Assembly (NCBI GenBank): GCA_026388655.1
Contig: JAPLJI010000069.1
Location: 1-53,730, forward strand
Source of the DNA: Pseudomonadota bacterium
GTDB lineage: Bacteria > Desulfobacterota > JAPLJL01
Direction: 5' to 3'
Length of the DNA stretch: 53,730 nt
Notes under the pieces: generated by a model
The model's database searches: none
The model's input: the letters and a program-made list of their open reading frames with translations, nothing else
Told to the model about the DNA's origin: nothing
Part shown: in pieces, positions 16,468-25,044 of the stretch
Position numbering within the stretch: position 1 is the stretch's first letter
Layout: every line of letters starts with the position of its first letter
Program-made: the position numbers and the translations under genes

Positions 16468-17164
16468 GAAAAAGGTAAAGATCATTTCCTTTGATCTGGA
16501 CGGAACCCTGGTGGATTTCGAGTTCAACGAGCTGGTCTGGCATCAGGGGATCCCGGAGAAATACGCCGAGAAACACAATCTGGATTTCGAGTCCGCCCGG
16601 GGCCGGGTCCGGGCGGAATACGACCGGGTGACCGACGGCGGGCTTTCCTGGTATGACATCAGGCACTGGTTCAATTTTTTCGGACTCCCGGGAACCCACG
16701 ACGAGCTTTTCGAACGGTTCCGTCACTCGATCCGGACCTTTCCAGAGGTAAAAGAAGTAATGAAGAAACTGCAGGGGATGGGTTACGAAATGGTTCTCAC
16801 CACCAATTCCTCCCGGGAATTTCTCACGATTGAATTGCAGGAGACCGGGCTGGCGCCTTACTTCTCCCGGATTTTTTCCGCCACCTCCGATTTCCGGATG
16901 GTCAAAAAGGTCCCGGAGTTTTACCGGCAGATCCTCGGTCTGCTCGGGACGGATGAAAAGTCGGTTATTCATGTGGGCGATCACTGGAAATTCGATTATC
17001 TCGCGCCCCGGGAGGCGGGGATCGAGTCCTACTTCGTGGATCGAAAATCCGAACGCGAGCCTTCCCGGGAAGAGGGGATCATCCAGGACTTAAGCGAACT
17101 GCTCAAAATTTTAAAAGATAGTCCTAAGCCTTCAGTTCGAAGTCCTAAGCCGAAAAAGAAATAG
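16460..17164 (+). CDS. HAD-superfamily hydrolase
   Basis: 234 residues. Motif I FDLDGTLVDF (about 10-19) holds the nucleophile and acid Asp. Motif II is TTNSS, motif III a Lys in RMVKKVPEF, and motif IV VGDHWKFDY. A helical cap lies between motifs I and II, typical of subclass I phosphatases. The TTG start at 16460 overlaps the upstream phosphoesterase by 8 bp and suggests coupling. The C-terminal KDSPKPSVRSPKPKKK is encoded by an AGTCCTAAGCC-type dispersed repeat and is unlikely to be functional. Confidence 0.83.
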   Translation: MSKKKVKIISFDLDGTLVDFEFNELVWHQGIPEKYAEKHNLDFESARGRVRAEYDRVTDGGLSWYDIRHWFNFFGLPGTHDELFERFRHSIRTFPEVKEVMKKLQGMGYEMVLTTNSSREFLTIELQETGLAPYFSRIFSATSDFRMVKKVPEFYRQILGLLGTDEKSVIHVGDHWKFDYLAPREAGIESYFVDRKSEREPSREEGIIQDLSELLKILKDSPKPSVRSPKPKKK

Positions 17165-17232
17165 TTTAAGGTTGGGAGTGGAAACTTTAGCTTGTAATTC
17201 CTCGTGGTCTTTCCACCGGGTTACTTTATTCT

Positions 17233-17301
17233 GTCATTCCGCACTTGATGCGGAATCCAGTATTATTTGTTCGCCTGGATTCCCGCTTCCGCGGGAATGA
17301 C
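17233..17301. repeat. GTCATTCC...GGAATGAC dispersed element
   Basis: Ends GTCATTCCGC and GCGGGAATGAC are inverted. Internal GGAATCCAG and CTGGATTCCCGC pair with each other. It lies in the 233-bp gap between convergent genes. The gap also holds TAACTGGCTACCGGCTAC-type words at about 17370-17390 and the small stem CTCCGCG/CGCGGAG near 17335-17356, but no gene. Confidence 0.65.
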
Positions 17302-17397
17302 AACCCAAAGCTTAATGATCGTTTTGAAGAAGATACTCCGCGTTCTAAGCCGCGGAGAGGTTTGTTTGGTAACTGGCTACCGGCTACTTGTTACCTG

Positions 17398-18768
17398 CTA
17401 TCTACAGATTTTCTCCGCCAAATCCTGCGCGCTTCTAATGGCCAGCTCGATTCCCACGCCGCTGCCCCCGGCCTCGGATCCGCAGAGATAGAGCCCCTGG
17501 ACCGGGGTTTCCGAAGGAAGACGATTCTTGCCGACCTGTCCGGTTGATTGCCCGGCCCCGATAATCGCCCCGCTTTCGCCCACGGCCTGGTTGATGTCCG
17601 CCGGGGTGGTTTTCTCCACCCAGAGAAGCTTATCCCGGTAGCCGGGGATAAGCCGGTCCAGGGTTTTCAAAATCGCTTCCCGCCATTCCTCAATCCGGGA
17701 AGTGGAGTAGGGGATGATCGCCCCGGCGGTCAAAAGCTGCCGGCCGGGCGGGGCCACCGCGGGGGCGAAGTTGGAAGGGACGGGGCAGAAGATGCTGACA
17801 TCATCGGGGACCAGGTCCGCCCGGGTGTTTTCTTCGTAGAGCTCGGGATTGTCGGACCCGATATGGGTTAATAGTTTCCAGGAAGCGACCGGCTCTTTCA
17901 AAGCCAGGCGCAGGTTGAGCATGCTGTAGGAGTAGGTGAGAGATTGCACTTTCTCCAGATAGTCGTCCGGGAAAAATTCCCGGCCGGTGAGCTCGATAAC
18001 GGTGTGATAGGGATCGGCGTTGGAAATTATCGTCCGGGCGGGGAAAAAAGCTCCCGGGGATTCCAGGCCCCGGACCGCGTTATCCCGGACGAGGATCTTG
18101 GCCGCCGGCGCGGTGGTCAGAATCTTTCCGCCTTTTTCCCGGATAAAATCGGCCAGGGCTTCGGAAATGGACCGGCATCCGCCTTCGGGATAGCCGGAAG
18201 CCCGGGCACCCGCTTCCCACTTCAGGCAGCGGATGAATTCACCGGCGCTGGCTTCAAAGTAGGGCAGGCAGACATAAACCATGCAGATATTGTTGAGGCA
18301 GGAGACGCTCAGGGGATTCCGGGTAAAACGTTGGATATAGCTGCGGAGGTCCTCCAAATCGAATTCGTGGGTTTCCGCGTCGGTCATGGAGGTCATGGTC
18401 TGCAGCATCCGCATCAAGTCCTGGAAATCCCTCCCGGGGATCAGTTCCTCCAGTCCCCGGGGAAAGGCGAAGATTTTTCCCTGGAAACTCGTCAGGGGGC
18501 GGACGTATTGAAAGGTAACCCGGTTTTCCTTTCCCGCGAGCCGGAGAATTTCTCCCAGGGGGCCTTTATCCGAGCGGGAGATGACGTGGGCCCCGAGATC
18601 GATCTGGAAGCCGTCCCGCTCATAGGAGGTTACCCGGCCGCCCACCCAGGAGTTCTTTTCGAGAATGAGAACCCGTTTTCCCCGGGCGGAAAGGATGGTG
18701 CCCAGGGCGAGTCCTCCTATCCCCGCCCCGATGATGGCGAGGTCGTACGGAGATTTAATGGCGTTCAT
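17398..18768 (-). CDS. Phytoene desaturase-like FAD-dependent oxidoreductase
   Basis: 456 residues. The N-terminal dinucleotide-binding motif is AIIGAGIGGLALG (about 11-23), followed by VLILEKNSWVGGRV. The C-terminal flavin motif is GLYLCGSEAGGSGVGIELA. This is the amine oxidase/phytoene desaturase superfamily (NAD(P)-binding Rossmann-like). Such proteins act on carotenoids, on protoporphyrinogen or on unknown polyisoprenoids; no carotenoid synthase is nearby. A CrtC/AttH-like gene lies far away at 49 kb. Likely cytoplasmic or membrane-surface. The start at ATG 18768 leaves only eight residues before the Rossmann strand, as expected. Confidence 0.82.
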   Translation of the reverse strand: MNAIKSPYDLAIIGAGIGGLALGTILSARGKRVLILEKNSWVGGRVTSYERDGFQIDLGAHVISRSDKGPLGEILRLAGKENRVTFQYVRPLTSFQGKIFAFPRGLEELIPGRDFQDLMRMLQTMTSMTDAETHEFDLEDLRSYIQRFTRNPLSVSCLNNICMVYVCLPYFEASAGEFIRCLKWEAGARASGYPEGGCRSISEALADFIREKGGKILTTAPAAKILVRDNAVRGLESPGAFFPARTIISNADPYHTVIELTGREFFPDDYLEKVQSLTYSYSMLNLRLALKEPVASWKLLTHIGSDNPELYEENTRADLVPDDVSIFCPVPSNFAPAVAPPGRQLLTAGAIIPYSTSRIEEWREAILKTLDRLIPGYRDKLLWVEKTTPADINQAVGESGAIIGAGQSTGQVGKNRLPSETPVQGLYLCGSEAGGSGVGIELAIRSAQDLAEKICR

Positions 18769-18845
18769 ATTCGGCGCGGTTTATTTCGATGCTAGATTTT
18801 ATCAAGATCGTATTCGTGTTTAAATAGCTAGGAGTTGTTGTTTTT

Positions 18846-18901
18846 GTAGCCTGCCGATTTATCGGCGATAATATTTTCTGCCCAATAAATTGGGCAACTA
18901 C
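18846..18901. repeat. GTAG...CTAC double-hairpin REP-like element
   Basis: Two hairpins face each other: GCCGATTTATCGGC and GCCCAATAAATTGGGC. GTAG lies at the left end (18846-18849) and CTAC at the right (18898-18901). Single-hairpin relatives are at about 21238, 21411, 24887, 24926, 34409 and 38190. The element lies 50 bp upstream of the RNase R start. No other feature is seen in 18769-18950. Confidence 0.65.
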
Positions 18902-18950
18902 ATTTTTGATGTTAGTTGATTAAATATTTTTAATAAAAGGAGAGGAAAAC

Positions 18951-21149
18951 TTGTCGAAGCGAAAGAAAAAAGAGATCCGGGGCGTTACCCCGCAGGAAAT
19001 AATCCGGGAATTGAATAACCGGGGCGGCCCCCTCTCAACGGCCGATCTGGCCGACGCCTTGGGCATCCCCCGGGCGGGGGCCAAGGGGCTCCGGCGGTTG
19101 CTCGGGGAGATGGTCCAGGACCGGAAGCTGATCTGTTCTCAGCGGGGACGCTATGCCCCGGCGGGAGAGCCGGAAAAGATCACCGGGCAGATTCGGATCA
19201 AGCCCAGCGGTTTCGGGTTCCTGGATGTTCCCGGAGACACCGAGAAGAAGGGCAGGCTGATCCCGTTCCGGAACCTGGGATCGGCGCGGGATAAAGACAC
19301 GGTGGAAGCGATTTTCCCCGGCCCCGGACGCCCCGGGCGCGTCGTTAAGGTGGTCGAGCGGGGAAGAAAACGGATAGTGGGTGAAATTTTCCAGCCCGAC
19401 CGCGAGGGTAAATGGTTTATCCGTCCCTGGGACCCGTGTCTGCCCGAGGTTATGGCTGAAGACCCCACCCCGAATCTGGCTTGGAAAAGCGGGGAGATTG
19501 TCAGCGCGGAATTTCTGGATACCGGGAAAACCCGGGGAATACTGGTCGCGCGGGTAAAAGAAAGGCTGGGAAGAAAGGAAGACCCCCGTGTGGGGATCGA
19601 GGCGATCATCGCCGAAAGGGAACTTCCCGTGGAGTTCCCCGAGGAAGTTATCCGGGAAGCGGAGGGGAAACCCGACCGGGTCCGGGAAAAAGATCTCAAA
19701 GGCCGGGTGGATCTCCGCGGCGACCTGACCATGACCATCGATCCCGTGGACGCCCGCGATTTTGACGACGCGGTTTCCATCCGCGCCGGGGAAAACGGGG
19801 TGAAAATCGTCAAGGTTTCGATCGCGGACGTCTCGCATTATGTCCGGGAGAGGTCGCCGCTCGATCTGGAGGCCTACGCCCGGGGAACGAGCGTTTATCT
19901 GCCGGACCGGGTTATTCCCATGCTTCCCGAAAGACTGTCCAACCGGATCTGCAGCCTGCGCCCGGAGGAGGACAGCCTGACTTTGACGGCGGAGATGCAT
20001 TTTGACCGGACCGGCCTGGTGCAGCGCTCGGAATTTTATCCGAGCGTGATCCACAGCAAGGCCCGGCTGAATTACGGCCAGGTCCAGGAGGTCCTGGACG
20101 GGAAGCTTAAGCTCCGGGATGAAATTGACGCCGCGATCAGGGAAATGGGCGAGCTTTGCAATCTGCTGGTTTCCCGGAGGCGGGAGCGGGGGTCGGTGGA
20201 TTTGAACCTCCCCGAGGCCAAGGTGATCCTGGATTCGAAGGGAGAGCCGGAGAAAATTGTCAGGTATCCCCGCTGGCGTTCCCACCGCCTGATCGAGGAA
20301 TTCATGGTCGCGGCCAACGAGGCGGTGGCCAAGCACCTGGCCCGGAAAGGTATCCCGTTGATCCAGCGGGTGCACGAACCGCCGGACCCGGCGGATATCG
20401 AGGAACTCCGGGCCTTCCTCGCCGAGATCAACCTTACTCTCGGGGGCGGGGAGACTCCGCTTCCGAAAAATTACCAGGACCTGCTCGAATCAATTGCCGG
20501 CACGCCTCAGGAAACGTCGGTCAGCCGGTCGTGCCTGCTTTCCATGCGGCAGGCCAATTACAGCGCCGAAAAGGGCGGGCATTTCGCCCTGAACCTGAAT
20601 TATTACTGCCATTTCACCTCGCCGATCCGGCGGTATCCCGACCTCGAGGTTCACCGGATTTTAAAACTGGCCCAGAGCGGGCAGAAACAGACCAAGCGGA
20701 GAGAGGAGTTGGAGGCCGTCGCCCTGCATTCATCCGAACGCGAGCGGGCGGCGGTGGACGCCGAGAGGGCCGCGGTTTCCTATTACGGGGCGCGCTGGAT
20801 TTCCAAGCACATCGGAGAGGAGATGGACGGAACGGTCAACGGTGTGATCGAAAGCGGGATCTTCATTCAGCTCAAGGAGAGCCTGGTCGAGGGTTTCCTG
20901 CCCTTTCACAAGGCCGGGCCGTCCGCCCGGGATCTGAAGCTCGGCGATCCCCTCCGGGTCAGGGTGGCGGGGGCGGAGCCGGAGCGAGGCCGGGTAGATT
21001 TCGAAATCGCCGGGAGCAAACAGGTCTTCGGCACAAAAATCGCCGAGAAATTCAGCCCAAGACCCAGTCAAAAACCTGGTCAAAAACCAAGTCAAAAACC
21101 CCACCAAAAATCCGGCCACGAACCACACCGGGGAAAAAGAAGAAGATAG
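18951..21149 (+). CDS. rnr: Ribonuclease R
   Basis: 732 residues, the usual RNase R length. The N-terminal winged helix (PLSTADLADALGIP) is followed by cold-shock/OB domains. The RNB catalytic domain carries TIDPVDARDFDDAVS (about 263-277) with the metal-binding Asp cluster, then CHFTSPIRRYPDLEVHR. An S1 domain (DGTVNGVIESGIFIQL) follows. The tail is Lys/Gln/Pro-rich and repetitive (KPGQKPSQKPHQK), probably for RNA binding. It degrades structured RNA 3' to 5'. The TTG start has a strong ribosome binding site (AAAAGGAGAGG, 18935-18945). Confidence 0.93.
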   Translation: MSKRKKKEIRGVTPQEIIRELNNRGGPLSTADLADALGIPRAGAKGLRRLLGEMVQDRKLICSQRGRYAPAGEPEKITGQIRIKPSGFGFLDVPGDTEKKGRLIPFRNLGSARDKDTVEAIFPGPGRPGRVVKVVERGRKRIVGEIFQPDREGKWFIRPWDPCLPEVMAEDPTPNLAWKSGEIVSAEFLDTGKTRGILVARVKERLGRKEDPRVGIEAIIAERELPVEFPEEVIREAEGKPDRVREKDLKGRVDLRGDLTMTIDPVDARDFDDAVSIRAGENGVKIVKVSIADVSHYVRERSPLDLEAYARGTSVYLPDRVIPMLPERLSNRICSLRPEEDSLTLTAEMHFDRTGLVQRSEFYPSVIHSKARLNYGQVQEVLDGKLKLRDEIDAAIREMGELCNLLVSRRRERGSVDLNLPEAKVILDSKGEPEKIVRYPRWRSHRLIEEFMVAANEAVAKHLARKGIPLIQRVHEPPDPADIEELRAFLAEINLTLGGGETPLPKNYQDLLESIAGTPQETSVSRSCLLSMRQANYSAEKGGHFALNLNYYCHFTSPIRRYPDLEVHRILKLAQSGQKQTKRREELEAVALHSSERERAAVDAERAAVSYYGARWISKHIGEEMDGTVNGVIESGIFIQLKESLVEGFLPFHKAGPSARDLKLGDPLRVRVAGAEPERGRVDFEIAGSKQVFGTKIAEKFSPRPSQKPGQKPSQKPHQKSGHEPHRGKRRR

Positions 21150-21586
21150 GCTTCCTAAAAATATCCCCTCCCCTGGCGGGAGGGGAAGAAGGGGAGGGGG
21201 GAAATCACCCTCCGCGGGCTCCCTTCTTTGGACTTTTGTAGTTGGCCGATTCATCGGCTTATCATCTGATTGGTTTACTTGTTCTATCGTCTGGGGATCG
21301 TTTTCCTTTAATCGTTTATTTTATGGAGTGCAATAGCTTGCTATTGCGACGTATCAGCAAGCTGATACCGTCTATAACTTAATTTCCAACAATTGATAAA
21401 GGTTTTTGTAGTTTGCCGATTTATCGGCTTATCATCTGGTCGATTTAATTGTTTTGTAGGGGAGCCCCTCCGCGGGCTCCCTTCTTTGGGCGGCCGCTGA
21501 GGGCCGCCCCTACATAATCATCAGTGTTTGGTTTAAAATAATAACAGTGGTTTTTGGTTGAAAATAACCTGGCTGGAGGAATAACA
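21150..21586. repeat. Repeat-filled intergenic region between rnr and hicB
   Basis: No gene is seen in 437 bp. It holds a GC-rich inverted stretch (CCCTCCCCTGGCGGGAGGGG, about 21166) and CTCCGCGGGCTCCCTTC twice (about 21210 and 21468). GCCGATTyATCGGCTTATC also occurs twice (about 21244 and 21417). One ATGGAGTGCA-type double hairpin lies at about 21322-21378. A GGGCGGCC/GGCCGCCC stem lies at about 21488-21510. The order of pairs suggests an internal direct duplication. Confidence 0.6.
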
Positions 21587-21826
21587 ATGATAAACACCTA
21601 CACCGCTAAATACACGAAAATAGATGCCGGCTATATGGGGCAGTTGGTGGAATGGCCGGAGGTAATCACCGAAGGAAAAACCTTGGAAGAATGCCGGGAA
21701 ATGGTTCAGGATGCGCTTAAGGAAATGATCAAGGCATATCGTCAGCAAAAGAAGGAATTACCTTTAGGAAGAGCCCTGCTTGAGCAGATCCCCGTCGAGG
21801 TAGATTATGTCGGTCAAACGGCGTGA
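21587..21826 (+). CDS. hicB: HicB-family antitoxin
   Basis: 79 residues. It has the partially degraded RNase H-like fold of HicB: YTAKYTKIDAGYMGQLVEWPEV, then GKTLEECREMVQDALKEMI. It lacks an appended C-terminal DNA-binding domain of obvious type. It neutralises the HicA RNase encoded immediately downstream with a 20-bp overlap. ATG 21587 has the ribosome binding site GGAGGA; an upstream in-frame codon at 21554 has none. The antitoxin-first order is common for short HicBA pairs. Autoregulation is likely, but no operator is obvious. Confidence 0.87.
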   Translation: MINTYTAKYTKIDAGYMGQLVEWPEVITEGKTLEECREMVQDALKEMIKAYRQQKKELPLGRALLEQIPVEVDYVGQTA

Positions 21827-21995
21827 TCTGGTTAAATATTTCGAGGAAAACGGATTTTATCTTTTACGTGAAGGCAAAAAACATCCGGTTTATACCAACG
21901 ATTCCAAAACTATACCGATCAAAAGGCACAAGGTGATTGACAGAATAACCGCTAATGAATTGTGCAAACAAGCCGGATTAAAGCCAAAGTTTTAA
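21807..21995 (+). CDS. hicA: HicA-family mRNA interferase toxin
   Basis: 62 residues with the small double-stranded RNA-binding-like fold: MSVKRRDLVKYFEENGF, then LLREGKKHPVYTN with the catalytic His, then IPIKRHKVIDRITANELCKQAGL. HicA cleaves mRNA in a translation-independent way. It overlaps hicB and is overlapped in turn by the next gene. The His and basic residues are intact, so the toxin looks functional. Confidence 0.87.
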   Translation: MSVKRRDLVKYFEENGFYLLREGKKHPVYTNDSKTIPIKRHKVIDRITANELCKQAGLKPKF

Positions 21996-23239
21996 AATTT
22001 ATCTTTTCAGGATCGGGATTTGTCCTATTAATCCTCCTTCCATTTTTTTTCATTCCATCTTTTATTTGGGGTCAGGAAAAGAAGGATGTTCTCGTTATTT
22101 TTGAGGTCGAGATAAAGGGTATCACCCCCAAACCTATCCAGGAAGGGGTCCTGACCGATGCCCTTACCGCTGAATTCGCCGAGGCTGGTAATTACAATCT
22201 AGTTGACCGGGACACGCTTTATTACTACTTCAAACAAATCCAAGAGAAAACAAAGAAACCATGTTCGGGTCCAGAATGCCTGGCTGATCTCGCCGCCAAT
22301 CTGGATGCGGATCTATTCGTGAAAGCGGAGGTCAGCAAAGCGGGGAAGGAGTGCAGGTTTTCGGTCAAGCTATATAAACGAAAGCCCCAGACGGTTCTTT
22401 ATTTCGTGGATCAGACCAAGATTGAAAGTTGCTCGTGCCAGGCTGCTGGTCTGGAGAAAGCGGCTAAAGCAATAGGGAGAAAACTAACCGGCCGTGAAGG
22501 TTCCGAGAAACTAGAGGGAGGAAAAGAGATTAATCCTACCGGAACCAAAGGCGGCCCGATGGTTTTAATTCCCGCCGGGGAGTTCATGATGGGATGTAAT
22601 GAGTCGGTGGATAACCAATGCCGTGAAGCTGAAAAACCCTTTCACAAGGTTTCCCTGGATGCGTATTACATTGATAAATACGAGGTAACGGTAGACCAGT
22701 ATGCCCAATGCGTTCAGGCGGGGAAATGCTCGAAACCTGCCGACGGCCGTGATTGTAACTGGGGTATATCGGATCGTGGGAATCATCCGATCAACTGCGT
22801 TGATTGGAATCAGGCAGGAGCTTATTGCGGATGGGCGGGTAAGCGTTTGCCGAGAGAAGCTGAGTGGGAGAAGGCGGCACGAGGGAGAGATGGAAGAATT
22901 TATCCTTGGGGAAATGAAAAAGCAACTTGTGAGTATGCGGTGTTTGAGGAGAATTATCCGAATTCGGGATGCGGCCGTTATTCCACCTGGCCGGTGGGGA
23001 GCAAAATAAAGGATGTAAGTCCGTATGGGGTTATGGACATGGCGGGAAATGTAGGTGAGTGGATAAATGACGCGCTGAATTCCCGAGGGTCATCTTCGGG
23101 GCCGCGCTATAGTTTGCGCGGCGGGTATTGGTTCTCTGATGCGGATATCCTGCGCACATCTTTCCGGATCGTCAACTCTTTAGGCCCGTCGTTTCAGGAA
23201 AGCAAACTCGGCTTCCGCTGTGTCCGTGACGCAAAATAA
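21962..23239 (+). CDS. Secreted SUMF1/FGE-domain protein with N-terminal CsgG-like region
   Basis: 425 residues. A signal or membrane segment (about 13-36, ending FIWGQ) precedes a domain of about 130 residues (VLVIFEVEIKG to KAIGRKL) that resembles periplasmic CsgG/LpoB-like folds. The SUMF1 fold spans about 197-425: MVLIPAGEFMMGCNE, DKYEVTVDQY, CVDWNQAGAYCGWAGKRLP, EWEKAARG, GNVGEWIND, LRGGYW and GFRCVRDAK. The paired active-site Cys of true formylglycine-generating enzymes is not evident, so a structural or binding role is likelier. GTG 21962 overlaps hicA by 34 bp and has no clear ribosome binding site, so the start is uncertain. Confidence 0.8.
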   Translation: MQTSRIKAKVLKFIFSGSGFVLLILLPFFFIPSFIWGQEKKDVLVIFEVEIKGITPKPIQEGVLTDALTAEFAEAGNYNLVDRDTLYYYFKQIQEKTKKPCSGPECLADLAANLDADLFVKAEVSKAGKECRFSVKLYKRKPQTVLYFVDQTKIESCSCQAAGLEKAAKAIGRKLTGREGSEKLEGGKEINPTGTKGGPMVLIPAGEFMMGCNESVDNQCREAEKPFHKVSLDAYYIDKYEVTVDQYAQCVQAGKCSKPADGRDCNWGISDRGNHPINCVDWNQAGAYCGWAGKRLPREAEWEKAARGRDGRIYPWGNEKATCEYAVFEENYPNSGCGRYSTWPVGSKIKDVSPYGVMDMAGNVGEWINDALNSRGSSSGPRYSLRGGYWFSDADILRTSFRIVNSLGPSFQESKLGFRCVRDAK

Positions 23240-23344
23240 ACAATGCGCCTGAAACTAATCAGCCATGGACTTTCATAGTCCTGCCTGATTGCAATTTGAA
23301 AAAGTAGATTATCGGGGAGCAAAAGAAGCATAAAGGAAATAACT

Positions 23345-23944
23345 ATGGCAATTATTGATGTAAAGCCACCGTTATGGCCAGTAAAAGGAGATAAATTGTT
23401 TAAGGGAGTTCCAGATCAAAATGATGAAATATGGAATGGTCATAGAGATAGGCAATGGTCCCTTTATCCCTATGGATACCAAAAAGCTTTTCAATTATTA
23501 GGATCCGAGGCATTAAAAGATGATGCTGCGAAACAAGTGCTTATTTTCCCTATAATATTTCTTTTTAGGCATTATATCGAGTTAACGCTTAAACAAATTA
23601 TTGAAATAGGCAACCCCATTTTAGGAAAGCAATCAAAATACGATCCAATTCATAAAATAGAAGAATTATGGGATCAGGCCAAGAAAATAATTATCAAGGT
23701 CTATCCGGAAGGAAAAAATGAAGATTTAAGTACCGTTGACGATTGCATGAAAGAAATAATTAAAAAAGATCCCAAATCACTTGTATTCAGATATCCGGAA
23801 GACCCGAAGAAAACGGAGGTATATTTACCAGATTGTGGAAATTTCGATATGAGAAATTTTCTTGAAGTTTCCGAGAAAATTTCTAATTTTCTTGAAGGAT
23901 CTTTGACTGGTATTTATGAATACAGGAAGAATTCAGAAGAATAA
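23345..23944 (+). CDS. AT-rich accessory protein of unknown function, possibly HEPN-like
   Basis: 199 residues, ribosome binding site AAAGGA. Base composition is clearly more AT-rich than flanking housekeeping genes, suggesting recent acquisition. The middle is helical and contains FLFRHYIELTLKQII. That RHxxEL.LK pattern resembles uncharacterised HEPN-type helical proteins, though the canonical Rx4-6H spacing is not matched. No signal peptide. A nucleotidyltransferase gene lies convergently about 100 bp downstream. HEPN and nucleotidyltransferase proteins often pair as toxin-antitoxin, but usually co-directionally, so the pairing is only suggestive. Confidence 0.6.
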   Translation: MAIIDVKPPLWPVKGDKLFKGVPDQNDEIWNGHRDRQWSLYPYGYQKAFQLLGSEALKDDAAKQVLIFPIIFLFRHYIELTLKQIIEIGNPILGKQSKYDPIHKIEELWDQAKKIIIKVYPEGKNEDLSTVDDCMKEIIKKDPKSLVFRYPEDPKKTEVYLPDCGNFDMRNFLEVSEKISNFLEGSLTGIYEYRKNSEE

Positions 23945-24043
23945 AGCTGCAAATCCGATTTTTTGCAAGTCAATAAAACCGTAATCCGGCCGGGGTTTAA
24001 TACTGATCCAAGCCGGAAAATTATTTTCGAGAAGATGAATGGA

Positions 24044-24382
24044 TTATCCGAAGATAACTTTCCCTTCTTCTTTCGCGGCGTTGATGATTAGCGAATTGCC
24101 GTTTTCCCATTCCTTGTCCGAGTAATACATTATATCGAAGGGTTTTCCTGTCTTTTTCACCAGTTCGCGACCAACGCCGCGGACAAGTTTAACCCTTTCG
24201 AACAAACCTTTATTCCTGAAATTCTTTGACACGATAATCAAATCAATATCACTGTCTTTTTTCTGAGTGTTTTTTGCCCAGGAGCCGAAGATTACGATTT
24301 TATTCAAATCAATTCCTCTCTCCTGGAAAAGATTTACTAATATATTGGTGATTTCTCTTTTCAGAGGTGTTTTTTTAACCAT
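24044..24382 (-). CDS. MNT-type nucleotidyltransferase
   Basis: 112 residues. The pol-beta superfamily motif is IVIFGSWAKNTQKKDSDIDL (about 29-48), giving GSx10DxD with both metal-binding Asp. A third acidic position may be in PFDIMYY. Minimal nucleotidyltransferases of this size are typically the antitoxin half of HEPN/MNT modules, where they adenylylate the HEPN toxin. Here the possible partner is the convergent AT-rich gene at 23345. The composition is also AT-richer than surrounding genes, and it closes the hicBA-to-MNT accessory islet. Confidence 0.8.
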   Translation of the reverse strand: MVKKTPLKREITNILVNLFQERGIDLNKIVIFGSWAKNTQKKDSDIDLIIVSKNFRNKGLFERVKLVRGVGRELVKKTGKPFDIMYYSDKEWENGNSLIINAAKEEGKVIFG

Positions 24383-24462
24383 GAAATATTTTTTATGACG
24401 GGAGCCGATGAGACGGTTCCCTATTTGCTCTTAGCCCTATGCCCTATGCTCTCTGCTCTATG

Positions 24463-24876
24463 CTATGTTTTATAAACCATCGATCCAGTTGCGAGGAGGC
24501 GGCCGGTGACGGTCGAAACCCGGGCCTCGACGAAGGCGTGGGAAGCGGTTCTCCTGATGATTTTTGCTTCCGCGGACAAATCCTCTCCTTCCGCGGAATC
24601 CAAATAATTAACAAGAAGCGAAACGGTGGAAAAGGTTCTGCCGGAGGAAAACTCCAGGTTGGAGGCTACCGCCGCCGCCCCGACCACATCGAGCAGGGTG
24701 GCGGTTACCCCGCCGTGGACCGCGCCGGTGGACCGCCCCAGCTCGGGTTTCCAGAGGAGGGTAACCCGGGCCCGGTCTTTTTCGATCTCCGCGAGTTCGA
24801 TTCCGAGCAGGGCGTTGAAAGGTATCTGGCTGATCCCGGCCCGGATCAGATCGAAGACTTGGTTGGGCTCGGCCAT
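24463..24876 (-). CDS. PaaI-family hotdog thioesterase
   Basis: 137 residues from ATG 24876 (150 from ATG 24915). The hotdog signature is GAVHGGVTATLLDVVGAAA, with typical FSTVSLLVNYLDSA and AEAKIIRRT strands. It hydrolyses acyl-CoA thioesters in the cytoplasm; specificity is unknown. The start region is duplicated: a 39-bp tandem repeat gives two ATGs, each followed by codons for AEP. The downstream ATG leaves the normal family length, so it is preferred. The duplicated unit contains a GCCCAATAAATTGGGC hairpin just upstream of each ATG. A second thioesterase of this kind is at 48583. Confidence 0.82.
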   Translation of the reverse strand: MAEPNQVFDLIRAGISQIPFNALLGIELAEIEKDRARVTLLWKPELGRSTGAVHGGVTATLLDVVGAAAVASNLEFSSGRTFSTVSLLVNYLDSAEGEDLSAEAKIIRRTASHAFVEARVSTVTGRLLATGSMVYKT

Positions 24877-24943
24877 GTTTAAAACCGCCCAATAAATTGG
24901 GCAAGGCTCGGCCATGTTTAAAACCGCCCAATAAATTGGGCAA
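24866..24943. repeat. 39-bp perfect tandem duplication across a start codon
   Basis: Two identical 39-bp units (24866-24904 and 24905-24943), each containing CAT (the minus-strand ATG) and the hairpin GCCCAATAAATTGGGC. Because 39 is a multiple of three, the reading frame is kept. The hairpin belongs to the GTAG-type REP family. Confidence 0.85.
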
Positions 24944-25044
24944 CTACATTAGAAAATGTCATTCTGAGGCGCCAGCCGAAAAATCTTCTTTGATTCCGTA
25001 AAACCCTGAACCTTGAACTTTGAACTTGAAACCGATATGCGTGT

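Noticed and set aside
17335-17356. CTCCGCG/CGCGGAG stem as a terminator of the flavoprotein gene
   Set aside because: There is no U-tract on the minus strand; it may be part of a repeat.
19035-20375. 446-codon minus-strand frame inside rnr
   Set aside because: RNase R motifs are intact on the plus strand; the antisense frame is a composition effect.
21962-23239. Calling the SUMF1-domain protein a formylglycine-generating enzyme
   Set aside because: The expected paired active-site Cys is not evident and no sulfatase is nearby.
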